Shown: piece by piece, positions 43,604 through 53,064 of the stretch
How the letters are laid out: every line of letters starts with the position of its first letter
Position numbering within the stretch: position 1 is the stretch's first letter
Origin: an uncultured Pseudomonadota bacterium
Lineage (GTDB): Bacteria; Pseudomonadota; Gammaproteobacteria; Steroidobacterales; Steroidobacteraceae
DNA length: 64,000 nt
Assembly: GCA_903898785.1 (NCBI GenBank)
Contig: CAIUGU010000142.1
Span: 1-64,000, forward strand
Direction: 5' to 3'
Notes under the pieces: generated by a model
Told to the model about the DNA's origin: nothing
What the model saw: the letters and a program-made list of their open reading frames with translations, nothing else
The model's database searches: none
Program-made: the position numbers and the translations under genes

Positions 43604-46021
43604 ATGCCGACTCACTTTTCGCCAAAATTGCTGGTAGCCAGCGTCTGCGGAATCCTTTCAACTTCGGCAGCACTGGCGGCGGCCCCGGCCGCACCCGTGA
43701 TCGAAGAAGTCATCGTCACCGCGCAGTTGCGTGCGCAGGACGTGCAGGACGTGCCGATCGCGATCGACGTGATCTCGCCCGAGCAGCTGGCCAACGCCGG
43801 CTTCAAGGACGCCAACGACCTGAGCAAGATCGCGCCGGTTGCGCAGATCACGCAGGGCCAGGGCACAGTCAGCGTCACGATCCGCGGCATCGGCGACGTC
43901 ACGACGGGTGCCGACACGTCGGTCACCTCCAACATCGACGGCGAGTACCTGAACGGCGGGCGGGCGCTGGCGACGGCGCTGTTCGACCTTGAACGCGTCG
44001 AAGTGCTGCGCGGCCCGCAGGGCACGCTCTACGGCCGCAACTCGACGGCCGGCGCCGTGAACTACATCGCGCGCAAGCCGGGCAGCGAATTCGGCGGCAA
44101 CGGCTCGATCAGCTACGGCAATTTCAGTTCGGTCCGCGCCGATGGTGGCGTGAACATCCCCGTCACGGGAGCCATTGCCGCGCGCGTCGCCGGCTTCTAT
44201 GAAGACCGCGAAGGTTACGTGGAGCATCCGGCTTTCGCCGGCGGCAATGTCGGAGGCCTGAGCTTCCCCGCTTACGGCGCCTTCAAGTCGGACGACAACA
44301 ACGCCTGGGGAGGCCGCATTTCCCTGCAGGGCAACGACTTGGGCAATTTCAGTTTCTACGTCGCCGGTGAAGTCTCACAGCGCGAATTCACGCCGCAAAT
44401 CAACGCGGGCGTGGACACGCATGGTGCGGCCTATGCACCGAATGCAACCTGCTCGAACCTGGGTTGGGCGCGCGGCGCGCCGCTGATTACCAGCAACGTG
44501 CTCTGCGTTCCGCAGAACACCCAGTTCCTCGATGGCGTCAATCGCGAGGAATATGCCGCTCCGGCCAATGGCGACGGCGTGCTGAAGTACGACACCTATG
44601 CGTTCCGCGCGCGCCTGGATTATGAGTTCAGCACGGCGGCGACGCTGAGCTACCTCGGCGGCTTCCGGAACTTCGAGCAGGACAGCAGCAGCCAGAACTC
44701 GCTGCCGGTCGTTTACGTGAACCTTGTCGATCATGACACGACAGACACGCAAAGCCACGAACTGCGCCTGGCTGGCAACTTGAACAACATCGTCTACCAG
44801 GCCGGCCTGTTCTACTTCAAGCAGTCGTCGGACACGCTGAACGGCTTCTACAACGGTGACGGTACGCCGGGCACGACCAATAATGGCCGGTTCATCAACA
44901 CCTTCTCCCGCAAGAACGACAACGAGAGCCAATCGGTATTCGGCCAAGTCGAACTGCCTTTCTCCGACACGCTGACCGGCGTGCTGGGCGGGCGTTACAC
45001 GAAGAACGACAACACCGGCGATTGGGCTTCCAGCAACGGCGGCATCGGCGCGATCAATCGCCCGATCGTCCAGAACCCGGCGACCAACCCGGCGGTGTTC
45101 AACTTCTCCAAGCTGGGCAGCTCCGAGAACAAGACCACGTGGCTGGCGGGCCTCAATTACAAGCCGGACGGCGACACGCTGTACTACGGCAAGGTGTCGA
45201 CCGGCTTCAAGGGCGGCGGCTTCGATTCCGTGGGCGCGTACGGGCCGGAAACCAACACGGCCTTCGAAGTGGGCATGAAGAAGGAATTCGGCCAGAACGG
45301 CCAGCACCTCTTCAACCTCTCGGCGTTCCGCTACGACTACGAGGGCCTGCAGGTCAACGTGCTGATCGACTCGGCGATCGGCGGGCAGACGTTCAATGCC
45401 GGTTCGGCGACGATCTGGGGCCTTGAAGCGGAGGGCGCGTTCGAGCTGACGGAAAACGACCACGTGAGCCTGTCGTTCAACTACCTGAACAACAAGATCG
45501 ACGATCTGCGTGCGAGTTTCGGCGTCTATTGCGTGCGCACGGCTCCGAACTTCGCACCGATCGGACCGGGATCGTGCGGCTCGAGCGCCTCGTTCCTGCC
45601 GGACATCACGTCGGTGGGTGACGTCGATCCGGTCACGGCGGGCGTCCAGAACCCGAACTTCGCGGGCAACGACCTGGCTTACGCGCCTGACGTGATCGTC
45701 CGCCTCGGCTACGACCACGTGTTCCAGCTGGGCGGCGAGAACACCGTGACCTTCCGGGCGAACACGACGTACAAGAGCGACTACTTCACGTCGTTCTACA
45801 ACTACCGCGACACCCAGCAGCAGGCGTTCTTCCTGAGCGACGCGAGCCTCGAGTACGCGAACGGCAAGGGCCTCGCGATCTCGGCGTTCGTCAACAACCT
45901 CTCTGACAAGCGTATCCTGACGAACGGTACGTTCACCACGGCCGGTCCGGATGACATCTGGAACTACCAGTTCGGCAGCCCGCGTCTCTACGGGCTTCGC
46001 GTGAGCATGGACTGGAAGTAA
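43604..46021 (+). CDS. TonB-dependent outer-membrane receptor
   Basis: This 805-residue receptor has a signal peptide (residues 1-25), a TonB box-like EEVIVTAQ near residue 34, a plug domain (residues 40-150) and a long beta-barrel ending in a terminal Trp-Lys strand. The many aromatic and glycine residues in the barrel, and the LRGPQGTLYGRNSTAGAVN plug loop, are typical of receptors in oligotrophic gammaproteobacteria and sphingomonads. The ligand is unknown; the GlcG-like gene upstream makes heme or an aromatic compound possible. Palindromes and a candidate promoter lie upstream. Confidence 0.93.
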   Translation: MPTHFSPKLLVASVCGILSTSAALAAAPAAPVIEEVIVTAQLRAQDVQDVPIAIDVISPEQLANAGFKDANDLSKIAPVAQITQGQGTVSVTIRGIGDVTTGADTSVTSNIDGEYLNGGRALATALFDLERVEVLRGPQGTLYGRNSTAGAVNYIARKPGSEFGGNGSISYGNFSSVRADGGVNIPVTGAIAARVAGFYEDREGYVEHPAFAGGNVGGLSFPAYGAFKSDDNNAWGGRISLQGNDLGNFSFYVAGEVSQREFTPQINAGVDTHGAAYAPNATCSNLGWARGAPLITSNVLCVPQNTQFLDGVNREEYAAPANGDGVLKYDTYAFRARLDYEFSTAATLSYLGGFRNFEQDSSSQNSLPVVYVNLVDHDTTDTQSHELRLAGNLNNIVYQAGLFYFKQSSDTLNGFYNGDGTPGTTNNGRFINTFSRKNDNESQSVFGQVELPFSDTLTGVLGGRYTKNDNTGDWASSNGGIGAINRPIVQNPATNPAVFNFSKLGSSENKTTWLAGLNYKPDGDTLYYGKVSTGFKGGGFDSVGAYGPETNTAFEVGMKKEFGQNGQHLFNLSAFRYDYEGLQVNVLIDSAIGGQTFNAGSATIWGLEAEGAFELTENDHVSLSFNYLNNKIDDLRASFGVYCVRTAPNFAPIGPGSCGSSASFLPDITSVGDVDPVTAGVQNPNFAGNDLAYAPDVIVRLGYDHVFQLGGENTVTFRANTTYKSDYFTSFYNYRDTQQQAFFLSDASLEYANGKGLAISAFVNNLSDKRILTNGTFTTAGPDDIWNYQFGSPRLYGLRVSMDWK

Positions 46022-46031
46022 GCGACAGCAT

Positions 46032-46063
46032 TCCCACCGACGGGTTCAGGCCCGCCGGTGGGA
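46032..46063 (+). terminator. First hairpin after the TonB receptor gene
   Basis: TCCCACCG-A-CGGG pairs with CCCG-C-CGGTGGGA around TTCAGG, just past the receptor stop. It lacks a T tract and probably works with the terminator beside it. Confidence 0.6.
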
Positions 46064-46072
46064 GCCTCATTC

Positions 46073-46134
46073 AAGGGACAGATCCGGTCTTCAGGGCACA
46101 CGCCCGGGGGACGGTTCTGTCCCTTTTCTCTTTT
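46073..46134 (+). terminator. Intrinsic terminator after the TonB receptor gene
   Basis: AAGGGACAG-AT-CCG (46073-46086) pairs with CGG-TT-CTGTCCCTT (46112-46125), followed by TTTTCTCTTTT. The enclosed loop has its own GGGC/GCCC pair. No gene is seen in the rest of the 257-bp gap. Confidence 0.8.
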
Positions 46135-46278
46135 CGCGGTATCGCGAGTAGGAGTGTACTGCGCCGCTTCGATCCGGTGCGTGAGTGCGGCTATTGATGC
46201 TCGCGGAATTCCGCTTTGGCTTGAGCTTCCAGGATTCCAGGATTCCAGGGTGCGGGCCGGAACCTGGCCTCTACGAGG

Positions 46279-47223
46279 CTATCTCTCCGAGTTAGCGCGA
46301 ATGAACCGCTGGGTCTCCCGGCGGATCTCGTCCTGCTCAACCGCAATGAGCAGGTGTCCGCCTCTTGCGTAACGTTCTAGACGGGCGCCCGGAATCCTGG
46401 CCGCGGCAAACTCGGCATTGCGATACAGCTGCAGTGAATCATCGGTCGCATGGATGATCAATGCAGGGGCAGTGATCGCGGCGATCCGGTCGTTCGGCAT
46501 GGCGGCCGTGTTGTCGAACGTCACGCCGGCCGAGCGGGGTGCGACAGGGTTCATGTCGTCGATCACGTCGTCCATCAAGCGCCGCTGCTCCGGGGTGAGT
46601 TTCGCCATCACTTCGTCGCTCGCACCCATCAAACCCATGAGCTGCCGCCTCATCAGCGTACTGACCCCCCAATACAGCAGGTCGTAGCGGAAGATCGTCG
46701 TCAGGGCAGAGCCCTTCTGATTGGCAGTCGCCTGTTCGGCATCGGTGGAGGACGCGACTCCGCATGAAAGAAGGGTCAGTGAAGAGACCCTCTCCGGATA
46801 GAGCACCGCGAACAGCAGCGCCGACGGCCCACCGTGGGAGAGGGCTACAACCGCGACCTTCCTGATACCGAGGTGGTCCAGCAAGCGTGCGTATGCATGC
46901 GCCTGTTCATCGAACGTCGCGCCGTCATGGAATGTCGAGCGCAGGTAGCCAAAGCGGGACGGGGCAATCCAGTGGAAATTGCTGCCCAGGATCGCCTTCG
47001 CGATCAGCTCGCCCTGGTCGAATCCGCCCCCGCTGCCATGGATCACGAGGACGGGGAGCCCGGAACCTCCTTCGAGAAATTCGATGTCGCCGTACGGGGA
47101 GGGGATGACCTTGCTCTTGCCGCCAATGCGCTCATACGCGTGGCGCAGGTCCCGCAAACAGGCAATCGACCCGACGACCACTGCCAGCAGCAGAGCGATG
47201 ATGACCCAGCGGAGGATGGACAT
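46279..47223 (-). CDS. Alpha/beta hydrolase
   Basis: This 314-residue protein has an N-terminal hydrophobic segment (residues 3-22) that may anchor it to the membrane, followed by an alpha/beta-hydrolase fold. The oxyanion motif HGSGGGFDQG is near residue 65. The nucleophile elbow is ALSHGG (serine between two small residues, with Ala replacing the first Gly). Asp in HATDDSL and His in ARGGHLL complete the triad. An upstream in-frame ATG gives a longer form. The substrate is unknown. Confidence 0.85.
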   Translation of the reverse strand: MSILRWVIIALLLAVVVGSIACLRDLRHAYERIGGKSKVIPSPYGDIEFLEGGSGLPVLVIHGSGGGFDQGELIAKAILGSNFHWIAPSRFGYLRSTFHDGATFDEQAHAYARLLDHLGIRKVAVVALSHGGPSALLFAVLYPERVSSLTLLSCGVASSTDAEQATANQKGSALTTIFRYDLLYWGVSTLMRRQLMGLMGASDEVMAKLTPEQRRLMDDVIDDMNPVAPRSAGVTFDNTAAMPNDRIAAITAPALIIHATDDSLQLYRNAEFAAARIPGARLERYARGGHLLIAVEQDEIRRETQRFIRANSER

Positions 47224-47348
47224 CAGAGGTTGAACTCCGGTCGTTGCCCGGCAAGTCGGACGGATGTTCTCCAGGCTCGCCCTATCTGGCTGATTGCTGC
47301 TAGCTCGCGCCAATCACCGGCGTGCCTTGGCAGGCCGGATCGCGCCTG

Positions 47349-48086
47349 TCACTGCCTCGGCAATACGAACCTGAACCCTCTCTGGTTCAGCACGACGCCA
47401 TCGGTGCGGATCTTCTCGACGACGGGGCCTTCGGTGAGGGTGGCACCTTCCGTGTACTTCCGCATGTTGATGAAGACGAAGCGTTCGGCGGGGTTTGTCG
47501 AGAACACGTGGATGTCGAGATGCATGGGCGGCATGCCGACGGCGCGATCGCCCGTGAGTTCGTTCAACGTGGGGAGATTCTCCTCGCCGCCGGTCTGGCT
47601 GGTAGCGGCAGGAGCACCTGTGCTCAACGGTCGCACAATGGGTGCGCGGTTGGGGACGTTTGCAGCGAGCGCCGGTGCCTCGGGATCGACTGCCGGAGCC
47701 GAGCCTGCGGAAGCAGCTTCATCGGCGAGCGATCTCGCCGGCATCGCCTGCTCGGCGGCAGGATCCGCGGCTGGAGGCGCGGCCGCGACTTGTGAAGGGG
47801 CTACGGAAACCGGCGCAGCGGCAGTGGGTTCCGTAGGGACCGCGGGCAGCGCTTGAGGCGCCGCTGCGGGCGGTGCGACGGCCTGAGTCACCGGCGCAGG
47901 TTCAGGACTGCGCAGCAATACCACAAGCAGCACGATCAGGTTGACGCCGAGCAGTCCTGCAATCGCCCACACCCACCATGGCCGGCCTTCCCGGCGCCTC
48001 GCAATCGGGACTTCTGCAAGCGCCGGCCCTCCGTGCCGCTGCCGTGCATTTTCCGACTTTCTCAATGCGTCGAGGATGAAGCTCAC
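47349..48086 (-). CDS. gspB: General secretion pathway protein B (GspB)
   Basis: This 245-residue inner-membrane protein begins MSFILDALRKSENARQ, the GspB_N signature, has one transmembrane helix (about residues 37-58), an alanine- and proline-rich periplasmic linker and a C-terminal GspB domain (LDIHVFSTNPAERFVFINMRKYTEGATL). It works with GspA to place the type II secretin in peptidoglycan. It is four bases after gspA. No other gsp gene is in the window. Confidence 0.92.
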   Translation of the reverse strand: MSFILDALRKSENARQRHGGPALAEVPIARRREGRPWWVWAIAGLLGVNLIVLLVVLLRSPEPAPVTQAVAPPAAAPQALPAVPTEPTAAAPVSVAPSQVAAAPPAADPAAEQAMPARSLADEAASAGSAPAVDPEAPALAANVPNRAPIVRPLSTGAPAATSQTGGEENLPTLNELTGDRAVGMPPMHLDIHVFSTNPAERFVFINMRKYTEGATLTEGPVVEKIRTDGVVLNQRGFRFVLPRQ

Positions 48087-48090
48087 GCCG

Positions 48091-49740
48091 CTATCCGCCC
48101 TTGGCCGGTGCCAGCAGCAACGGGGCTTCCGTGCTGGTCAGCGAATCGAGCAGCACTTGCGTCTGCAAGCCGGCCACGCCGTCCACGTCGAGGCGATGCT
48201 GGTGCTGGAACTCCTCCACCATCGCAGCGAGTTCCTCGTCGTACGTATCGCTGCCGGGTTCGGCTACGGGCTGGCCGAGCGCCGTGTAAAGGCTTTTACG
48301 CAACCAGCGGACACCTTCATCGCGGTTGCCGATCGACAGCGTGCCTGGCTCTCGCGTGTGCGGGCGCCACAGGATCAGGAACTCCCCGAACCAGTAACGC
48401 GACAACGCGGCAATCGTGACGTCATGCGTCGTGTCGCCGATGCGGATCTTCGCGGCTTCATCGTTCAGCGAAATCACGACAACCTGGTGCGCGTTGCCCT
48501 CCGGATCAGTGAGCGTGAGGATCGCCGGGCGATTGAGCTGGCGCAGCTGCGCCCAAGTGCCCTTCTGGAAAACACATTGCAGTTTCTGTGTGAGGGCCTG
48601 ATCGCAGGCGCGACCCCGCGTGGCGTCGTACTGGGCGCCCCAGGCGGCGAACAGGCTGGCGAACGCGCCGTTGTTGCTTGTTTCTCCCGTCTCCGCGGCT
48701 GTGGTCTGCGGTACATCCGCGCTCAGGATGCCGGTCAGGTCGCTGAGAGGCGCAGGCGGTGGCGGCTCTGCGGCGACAACAGGCGCTTCCACCACGGGGG
48801 CTGCGGCAACCACCGGCGGGGGAGGGGCCGGTTCCGTGCGCAGCAGCCGCCAGACTCCGAAAGCGCTCAACGCGAGCACCACTGCGACGGCTGCACCCAC
48901 CGCGAGGCCGCGAGGCAGTTGCGGAGCGGTCTTGCCGTGGACTTCCTCGGCCGCACGCCGCACGAGCCGCGGCGTGATGCGATGCTGGTCTTCGGTGTAG
49001 GCGCCGAGCAAGGCGCGGTCGCAGATGATGTTGATCAGGCGTGGAATGCCGCGGCTGTGCTGGTGCAGTTCCGCGAGCGCCGCCGGCGTGAAGATCTCGG
49101 AGGTCGACCCGGCCACCTTGAGCCGGTGCTTCACGTAGGCGACGCTCTCGTCACGCGACAGCGGATCGAGGTGATACCGGCCCGTGATGCGCTGGGCGAG
49201 CTGTCGCAGGTCTTCGCGACCAAGCAACTCGCGCAGTTCGGGCTGGCCGATCAGGATGATCTGCAGCAGCTTGTGCGTTGCCGTTTCGAGGTTGGTCAGC
49301 AGCCGCACCTGTTCGAGCGTCTCCGGGCTCAGGTTCTGTGCTTCATCGACGATGACGACGACACGTCGGCCCTTGGCGTGGGCCGCGAGCAGTCGCGTGT
49401 TCAGGATGTCCACCAGCCCCTTCACGCTGTCCTCGTCCTCGTCGCGCACGAAGATGCCGAGTTCCTGGCAGATCGCGAGCAGGAACTCGATCGGCGTGAG
49501 CCGGGGATTCAGGATCACCGCGACGTCGGCATGCCCGGGCAGCCGTTCGAGCAGCGTGCGCACGACGGTGGTCTTGCCCGTGCCCACTTCGCCCGTCAGC
49601 TGGATGAAGCCGCCGGCCTCGTTGATGCCGTAAAGCAGGTGGGCGAGCGCCTCCGCATGCCGCTCGCTCATGAAGAGGTAACGCGGGTCCGGCGTGATCG
49701 AGAAAGGCTTGTCGGATAACCCGAAGAAGCTCGTATACAT
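48091..49740 (-). CDS. gspA: GspA/ExeA AAA ATPase with peptidoglycan-binding domain
   Basis: This 549-residue protein has a cytoplasmic AAA domain (residues 1-260) with Walker A GEVGTGKTTVVRTLL and Walker B VVIVDEAQNL, a transmembrane helix (about residues 278-297), and a periplasmic part with a peptidoglycan-binding-like helical domain near the C-terminus (LDVDGVAGLQTQVLL). It uses ATP to help assemble the secretin. The ATG overlaps no other gene. Confidence 0.92.
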   Translation of the reverse strand: MYTSFFGLSDKPFSITPDPRYLFMSERHAEALAHLLYGINEAGGFIQLTGEVGTGKTTVVRTLLERLPGHADVAVILNPRLTPIEFLLAICQELGIFVRDEDEDSVKGLVDILNTRLLAAHAKGRRVVVIVDEAQNLSPETLEQVRLLTNLETATHKLLQIILIGQPELRELLGREDLRQLAQRITGRYHLDPLSRDESVAYVKHRLKVAGSTSEIFTPAALAELHQHSRGIPRLINIICDRALLGAYTEDQHRITPRLVRRAAEEVHGKTAPQLPRGLAVGAAVAVVLALSAFGVWRLLRTEPAPPPPVVAAAPVVEAPVVAAEPPPPAPLSDLTGILSADVPQTTAAETGETSNNGAFASLFAAWGAQYDATRGRACDQALTQKLQCVFQKGTWAQLRQLNRPAILTLTDPEGNAHQVVVISLNDEAAKIRIGDTTHDVTIAALSRYWFGEFLILWRPHTREPGTLSIGNRDEGVRWLRKSLYTALGQPVAEPGSDTYDEELAAMVEEFQHQHRLDVDGVAGLQTQVLLDSLTSTEAPLLLAPAKGG

Positions 49741-49786
49741 CGCGATGTCTGCAGCGCCTCCTGGCTTGGTGCTGGCGCGAGGCCTG

Positions 49787-50206
49787 CTACTTCACCGTGA
49801 TCGTGATCTTCTGCGACACCACGGCCGGTTGGTGCGGGATGTGCAGGTGGTCGCCCAGGATCAGCTGCAGCGTGTGCTTGCCCGGGGCGAGCGTCAGCGT
49901 CGTTTCAGTCTGGCCCTTGCCGAAGTGCACGTGGTTCGCGTCGGCAGGAATCGGCTTGTCGAGGGGCGGGACGTCGGTGTCGACCAGCAGGTGATGGTGA
50001 CCCGTGTCCGCCAACTGGATGCCTGCGGGAGCAACACCCATTCCCTTCAGCCCGAAGCGCACCGTGACCGGACCGGTGACGGTGGCGTTGTCCGCGGGCG
50101 AAATGATGTACAGCTCGGCCCCCTGGGCCGCTGGCGTGCGCGGAGTCTGGGCGAACACGGCGACGGCGCCGAGCGTCAGGGCGGCAACAACGGCAAGTCT
50201 TTTCAT
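49787..50206 (-). CDS. DUF4399 secreted protein
   Basis: This 139-residue protein has a signal peptide (residues 1-20) and a single DUF4399 beta-sandwich with the pattern GVAPAGIQLADTGHHHLLVD and LGDHLHIPHQP, rich in His. The histidine pairs suggest metal binding, but this is unproven. The start at 50206 is preceded by GAGG at nine bases. It is transcribed away from the FadE-like gene's end. Confidence 0.88.
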   Translation of the reverse strand: MKRLAVVAALTLGAVAVFAQTPRTPAAQGAELYIISPADNATVTGPVTVRFGLKGMGVAPAGIQLADTGHHHLLVDTDVPPLDKPIPADANHVHFGKGQTETTLTLAPGKHTLQLILGDHLHIPHQPAVVSQKITITVK

Positions 50207-50246
50207 CGGCAGGTTCCTCAAGGGCCGGTCCATGGATTGGACCCTG

Positions 50247-52736
50247 TCACCCATTGTAAGTGCGCAGCCGAGGCGACTGCTCGTCTGTTCTCGGCCCGGC
50301 AGCCTCGGTGCCGAGCTCGCTCGGGTCGAAGTCGTCCACCTGGACGAGTTCCATGACCTTGCGATCGTACTCCCGCAATGTGGCCGCTTCCGTTTCGCTC
50401 AGGATGCCGGCCGCGAGTCCCTGCTGGATCTGTCCCGGCAGGTCGAGCGCGGTGACCTTGCCGGTCTTGACGCCGTCGACCCGCAGGCGCTTCTCGAGCG
50501 GTTCGGCCGTCTGGGCCAGGACGAGCGCCTCGTGCAGCAGGCCGATCGGGTTGCCCGGCTCCACCGTCCGGTAGATCCCCTGCGCCAGCCGGTCGCGGGT
50601 TGCCGTCGGGAGCATGATGGCCTCCACGAGCTTCTGGCTCAGCGAGTCGTCAGGGGCGGAGTACGTGCGGCCGCGCGGGAAGACCACGAAGCGCATCAGC
50701 GCCGCGAGCGGCCGGTTCGGGAAATTGCGCAGGAAGCTGTGCAGTTGTTCCTGCGCCTTGTAAAGCAGAGTCCTGCACGCCCATTCGACAAACGGCAGGT
50801 CCTCTGCCGGGCGACCCTGGTTCTCGTAGTGCTTGAGCACCATCGACGCGAGGTACATCGCGGACACCACATCGCCCAGCCGCGCCGAGAGGCTTTCCTT
50901 CTTCTTGAGATAACCGCCGAGCGTCAGCATGGCGACGTCCGTGGCGAACGCGAACGACGCACTGAAGCGGTTGATGTGCTGGAAGTACCGCTTGGTGGCG
51001 CCGGTCTCCGGTACGTCCGAGAAGCGCGCCAGCGTCAGCGCCATGATGAGCGAACGCACGGCATTGCTGATCGTGAAGCCGATGTGGCCGAACAGGGCCT
51101 TGTCGAAGTCCCGCACCGACTTCTTCTTGTCCTTGGAGCGGGCGGCTTCCATTTCCTTCAGCACGAAGGGATGGCAGCGAATGGCACCCTGGCCGAACAG
51201 GATCAGGTTGCGCGTGAGGATGTTCGCGCCCTCGACCGTGATCGCGACCGGAATGATCTGGTAACCGCGGCCGAGGTAATTGCGGGGCCCGAGGCAGATG
51301 CCCTTGCCGCCATGCACGTCCATGGCATCGTTAGACACGACTCGCGCGAGTTCGGTGACGTGGTACTTCAGCATCGCGGCCGGGACCGCAGGCCGTTCGC
51401 CGTGGTCGATCGCGGCGATCGTGACGGACCGGGCCGCATCCATGATGTACGTGTTGCCGGCCATGCGCGCGAGGACTTCCTGCACGCCTTCGAAGTTGCC
51501 GACCGGCGTGTTGAACTGCTTGCGGATGCGGGAATACGCGCCCGATGCGAACACGGCGGCCTTCGCGCCGCCCGTCGCATTCGACGGCAGCGAGATGCAG
51601 CGGCCCACGGAGAGCTGCTCGACGAGCATGCGCCAGCCCTGGCCCGCCATCTTCGGTCCGCCGATGATGCAATCGAGCGGCACGAACACGTCATGGCCCT
51701 GGATCGGCCCGTTCTGGAACGGATTGTTCACCGGGAAGTGCCGGCGGCCGATGGTGATGCCCGCCGTGTTCCGCGGGATCAGCGCGCACGTGATGCCGTA
51801 GTCCGTCGTGTCGCTGCCCAGCAGTCTGTCCGGGTCGAACAGCCGGAACGCGAGACCGACCACCGTCGCGATCGGCGCGAGCGTGATGTAGCGCTTCGAG
51901 AAGTTGAGCCTGAGGCCGATGACCTCACGGCCCTCGTGGATTCCCTTGCAGACGACGCCCGTATCGGGGATCGATGCTGCATCCGAACCGGCGCGCGGGC
52001 CGGTGAGCGCGAAGCAGGGGACTTCCTGGCCGCGGGCCAGGCGGGGCAGGTAATGGTTCTTCTGCTCTTCCGTGCCGTAGTGGAGCAGCAACTCGGCCGG
52101 GCCCAACGAATTCGGAACGGCGACCGTGGAGCACGCGGTGCCGCTGCGGCTCGCCACCTTGATCAGCACGCACGAGTGCGCGTACGCCGAGAACTCGAGG
52201 CCGCCGTACTTCTTCGGGATGATCATCGCGAAGAAGCCCTTCGACTTCAGGTAATCCCAGACGGCAGGCGACAGGTCGCCGCGTTTGTGGGTGGTATCCC
52301 ACTCGTCGATCATGCGGCACAGCTCTTCGCATGGCCCGTCGAGGAAGGCCTGTTCCTCCGCCGACAGCTTCGGGGCCGCTGCCGACATCAGCTTCTTCCA
52401 GTTCGGCCCGCCCGTGAACAGCTCCCCGTCCCACCACACGGTGCCCGCTTCGAGCGCTTCGCGCTCCGTTGAGGACATCGACGGCAGCAAGCGGCGGTAC
52501 ACGAGCAGGAAGGGCTTGGTGATGAACGACAGCCGCAGCCCGTCGATGTTGAGCAGCACCAGCAGGGCGAGCACGACCCAGAGGATCACGAGCCAGGCCA
52601 TGCCGGCCGACCCCATCCAGGTGTACGCAAGCAGTGCGATGCCGTAGACGGCCGTCGCCGTCATCAGGCTCGAACGGCGGTAGGCAAGGAGGAGCGCGCC
52701 CCCGATGAAGATCAACAGCCAGATCACGGTGCCCAC
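50247..52736 (-). CDS. fadE: FadE-type acyl-CoA dehydrogenase
   Basis: This 829-residue enzyme has N-terminal transmembrane helices (about residues 4-70), an acyl-CoA dehydrogenase domain (FAD/electron-transfer region near residues 170-550, with KVASRSGTACSTVAVPNSLGPAELL and the ALTGPRAGSDAAS glycine loop), and a long helical C-terminal domain. FadE catalyses the first step of fatty acid beta-oxidation with electrons passed to the membrane. The length is close to E. coli FadE. A terminator and the 161-bp repeat precede it. Confidence 0.92.
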   Translation of the reverse strand: MGTVIWLLIFIGGALLLAYRRSSLMTATAVYGIALLAYTWMGSAGMAWLVILWVVLALLVLLNIDGLRLSFITKPFLLVYRRLLPSMSSTEREALEAGTVWWDGELFTGGPNWKKLMSAAAPKLSAEEQAFLDGPCEELCRMIDEWDTTHKRGDLSPAVWDYLKSKGFFAMIIPKKYGGLEFSAYAHSCVLIKVASRSGTACSTVAVPNSLGPAELLLHYGTEEQKNHYLPRLARGQEVPCFALTGPRAGSDAASIPDTGVVCKGIHEGREVIGLRLNFSKRYITLAPIATVVGLAFRLFDPDRLLGSDTTDYGITCALIPRNTAGITIGRRHFPVNNPFQNGPIQGHDVFVPLDCIIGGPKMAGQGWRMLVEQLSVGRCISLPSNATGGAKAAVFASGAYSRIRKQFNTPVGNFEGVQEVLARMAGNTYIMDAARSVTIAAIDHGERPAVPAAMLKYHVTELARVVSNDAMDVHGGKGICLGPRNYLGRGYQIIPVAITVEGANILTRNLILFGQGAIRCHPFVLKEMEAARSKDKKKSVRDFDKALFGHIGFTISNAVRSLIMALTLARFSDVPETGATKRYFQHINRFSASFAFATDVAMLTLGGYLKKKESLSARLGDVVSAMYLASMVLKHYENQGRPAEDLPFVEWACRTLLYKAQEQLHSFLRNFPNRPLAALMRFVVFPRGRTYSAPDDSLSQKLVEAIMLPTATRDRLAQGIYRTVEPGNPIGLLHEALVLAQTAEPLEKRLRVDGVKTGKVTALDLPGQIQQGLAAGILSETEAATLREYDRKVMELVQVDDFDPSELGTEAAGPRTDEQSPRLRTYNG

Positions 52737-52827
52737 ACCCTTTCCCCTTTCTCGTCAGGGGCTTCAAGCCCCAAGGGACACTATAAGGCGACTTCGGATT
52801 TCAGGACACTAAGGATGAGCCAAAAGA

Positions 52828-52853
52828 AAAGGGCCGGTGTCGGCCGGCCCTTT
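52828..52853 (-). terminator. Intrinsic terminator between mdh and fadE
   Basis: AAAGGGCCGG (52828-52837) pairs with CCGGCCCTTT (52844-52853). On the minus strand the sequence after it is CTTTTCTTTT, so it terminates the leftward mdh transcript 200 bases after its stop. Confidence 0.85.
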
Positions 52854-52903
52854 ATCCCCAACCCCTAGGGAAGAATCAGGGGGTTGTGTGCAGTGCATTT
52901 TGG

Positions 52904-53064
52904 CAGGTTGATGCAAAAGTCTGTCCGTGCCTTTTGCATCTGGAGACAGCGAAAAGCGTGGTTTTCACTGTCTCCCGAAATCAACGAGTTACGACTCGTG
53001 GATTTCGCCGAGTCGTCCGTGACTCGGACTAACAGGGTGCTGCAAGGGGGCTTGCATCACCCTG
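52904..53064. repeat. 161-bp structured dispersed repeat, copy 2
   Basis: Same length and structure as copy 1 at 8546-8706. Its right end is the CAGGGTG/CACCCTG hairpin, with a changed but still paired stem (TGCAAG/CTTGCA). Its internal stem CGAAATC-A-ACGAGT pairs completely with ACTCGT-G-GATTTCG. The element abuts the mdh stop codon, and a terminator follows beyond it. No gene lies in the 328-bp gap between fadE and mdh. Confidence 0.85.

Noticed and set aside
47221..47235. ATCAGAGGTT near the hydrolase start, resembling the end of the 292-bp element
   Set aside because: Only ten bases match, in the orientation opposite to the gene, with no further similarity.
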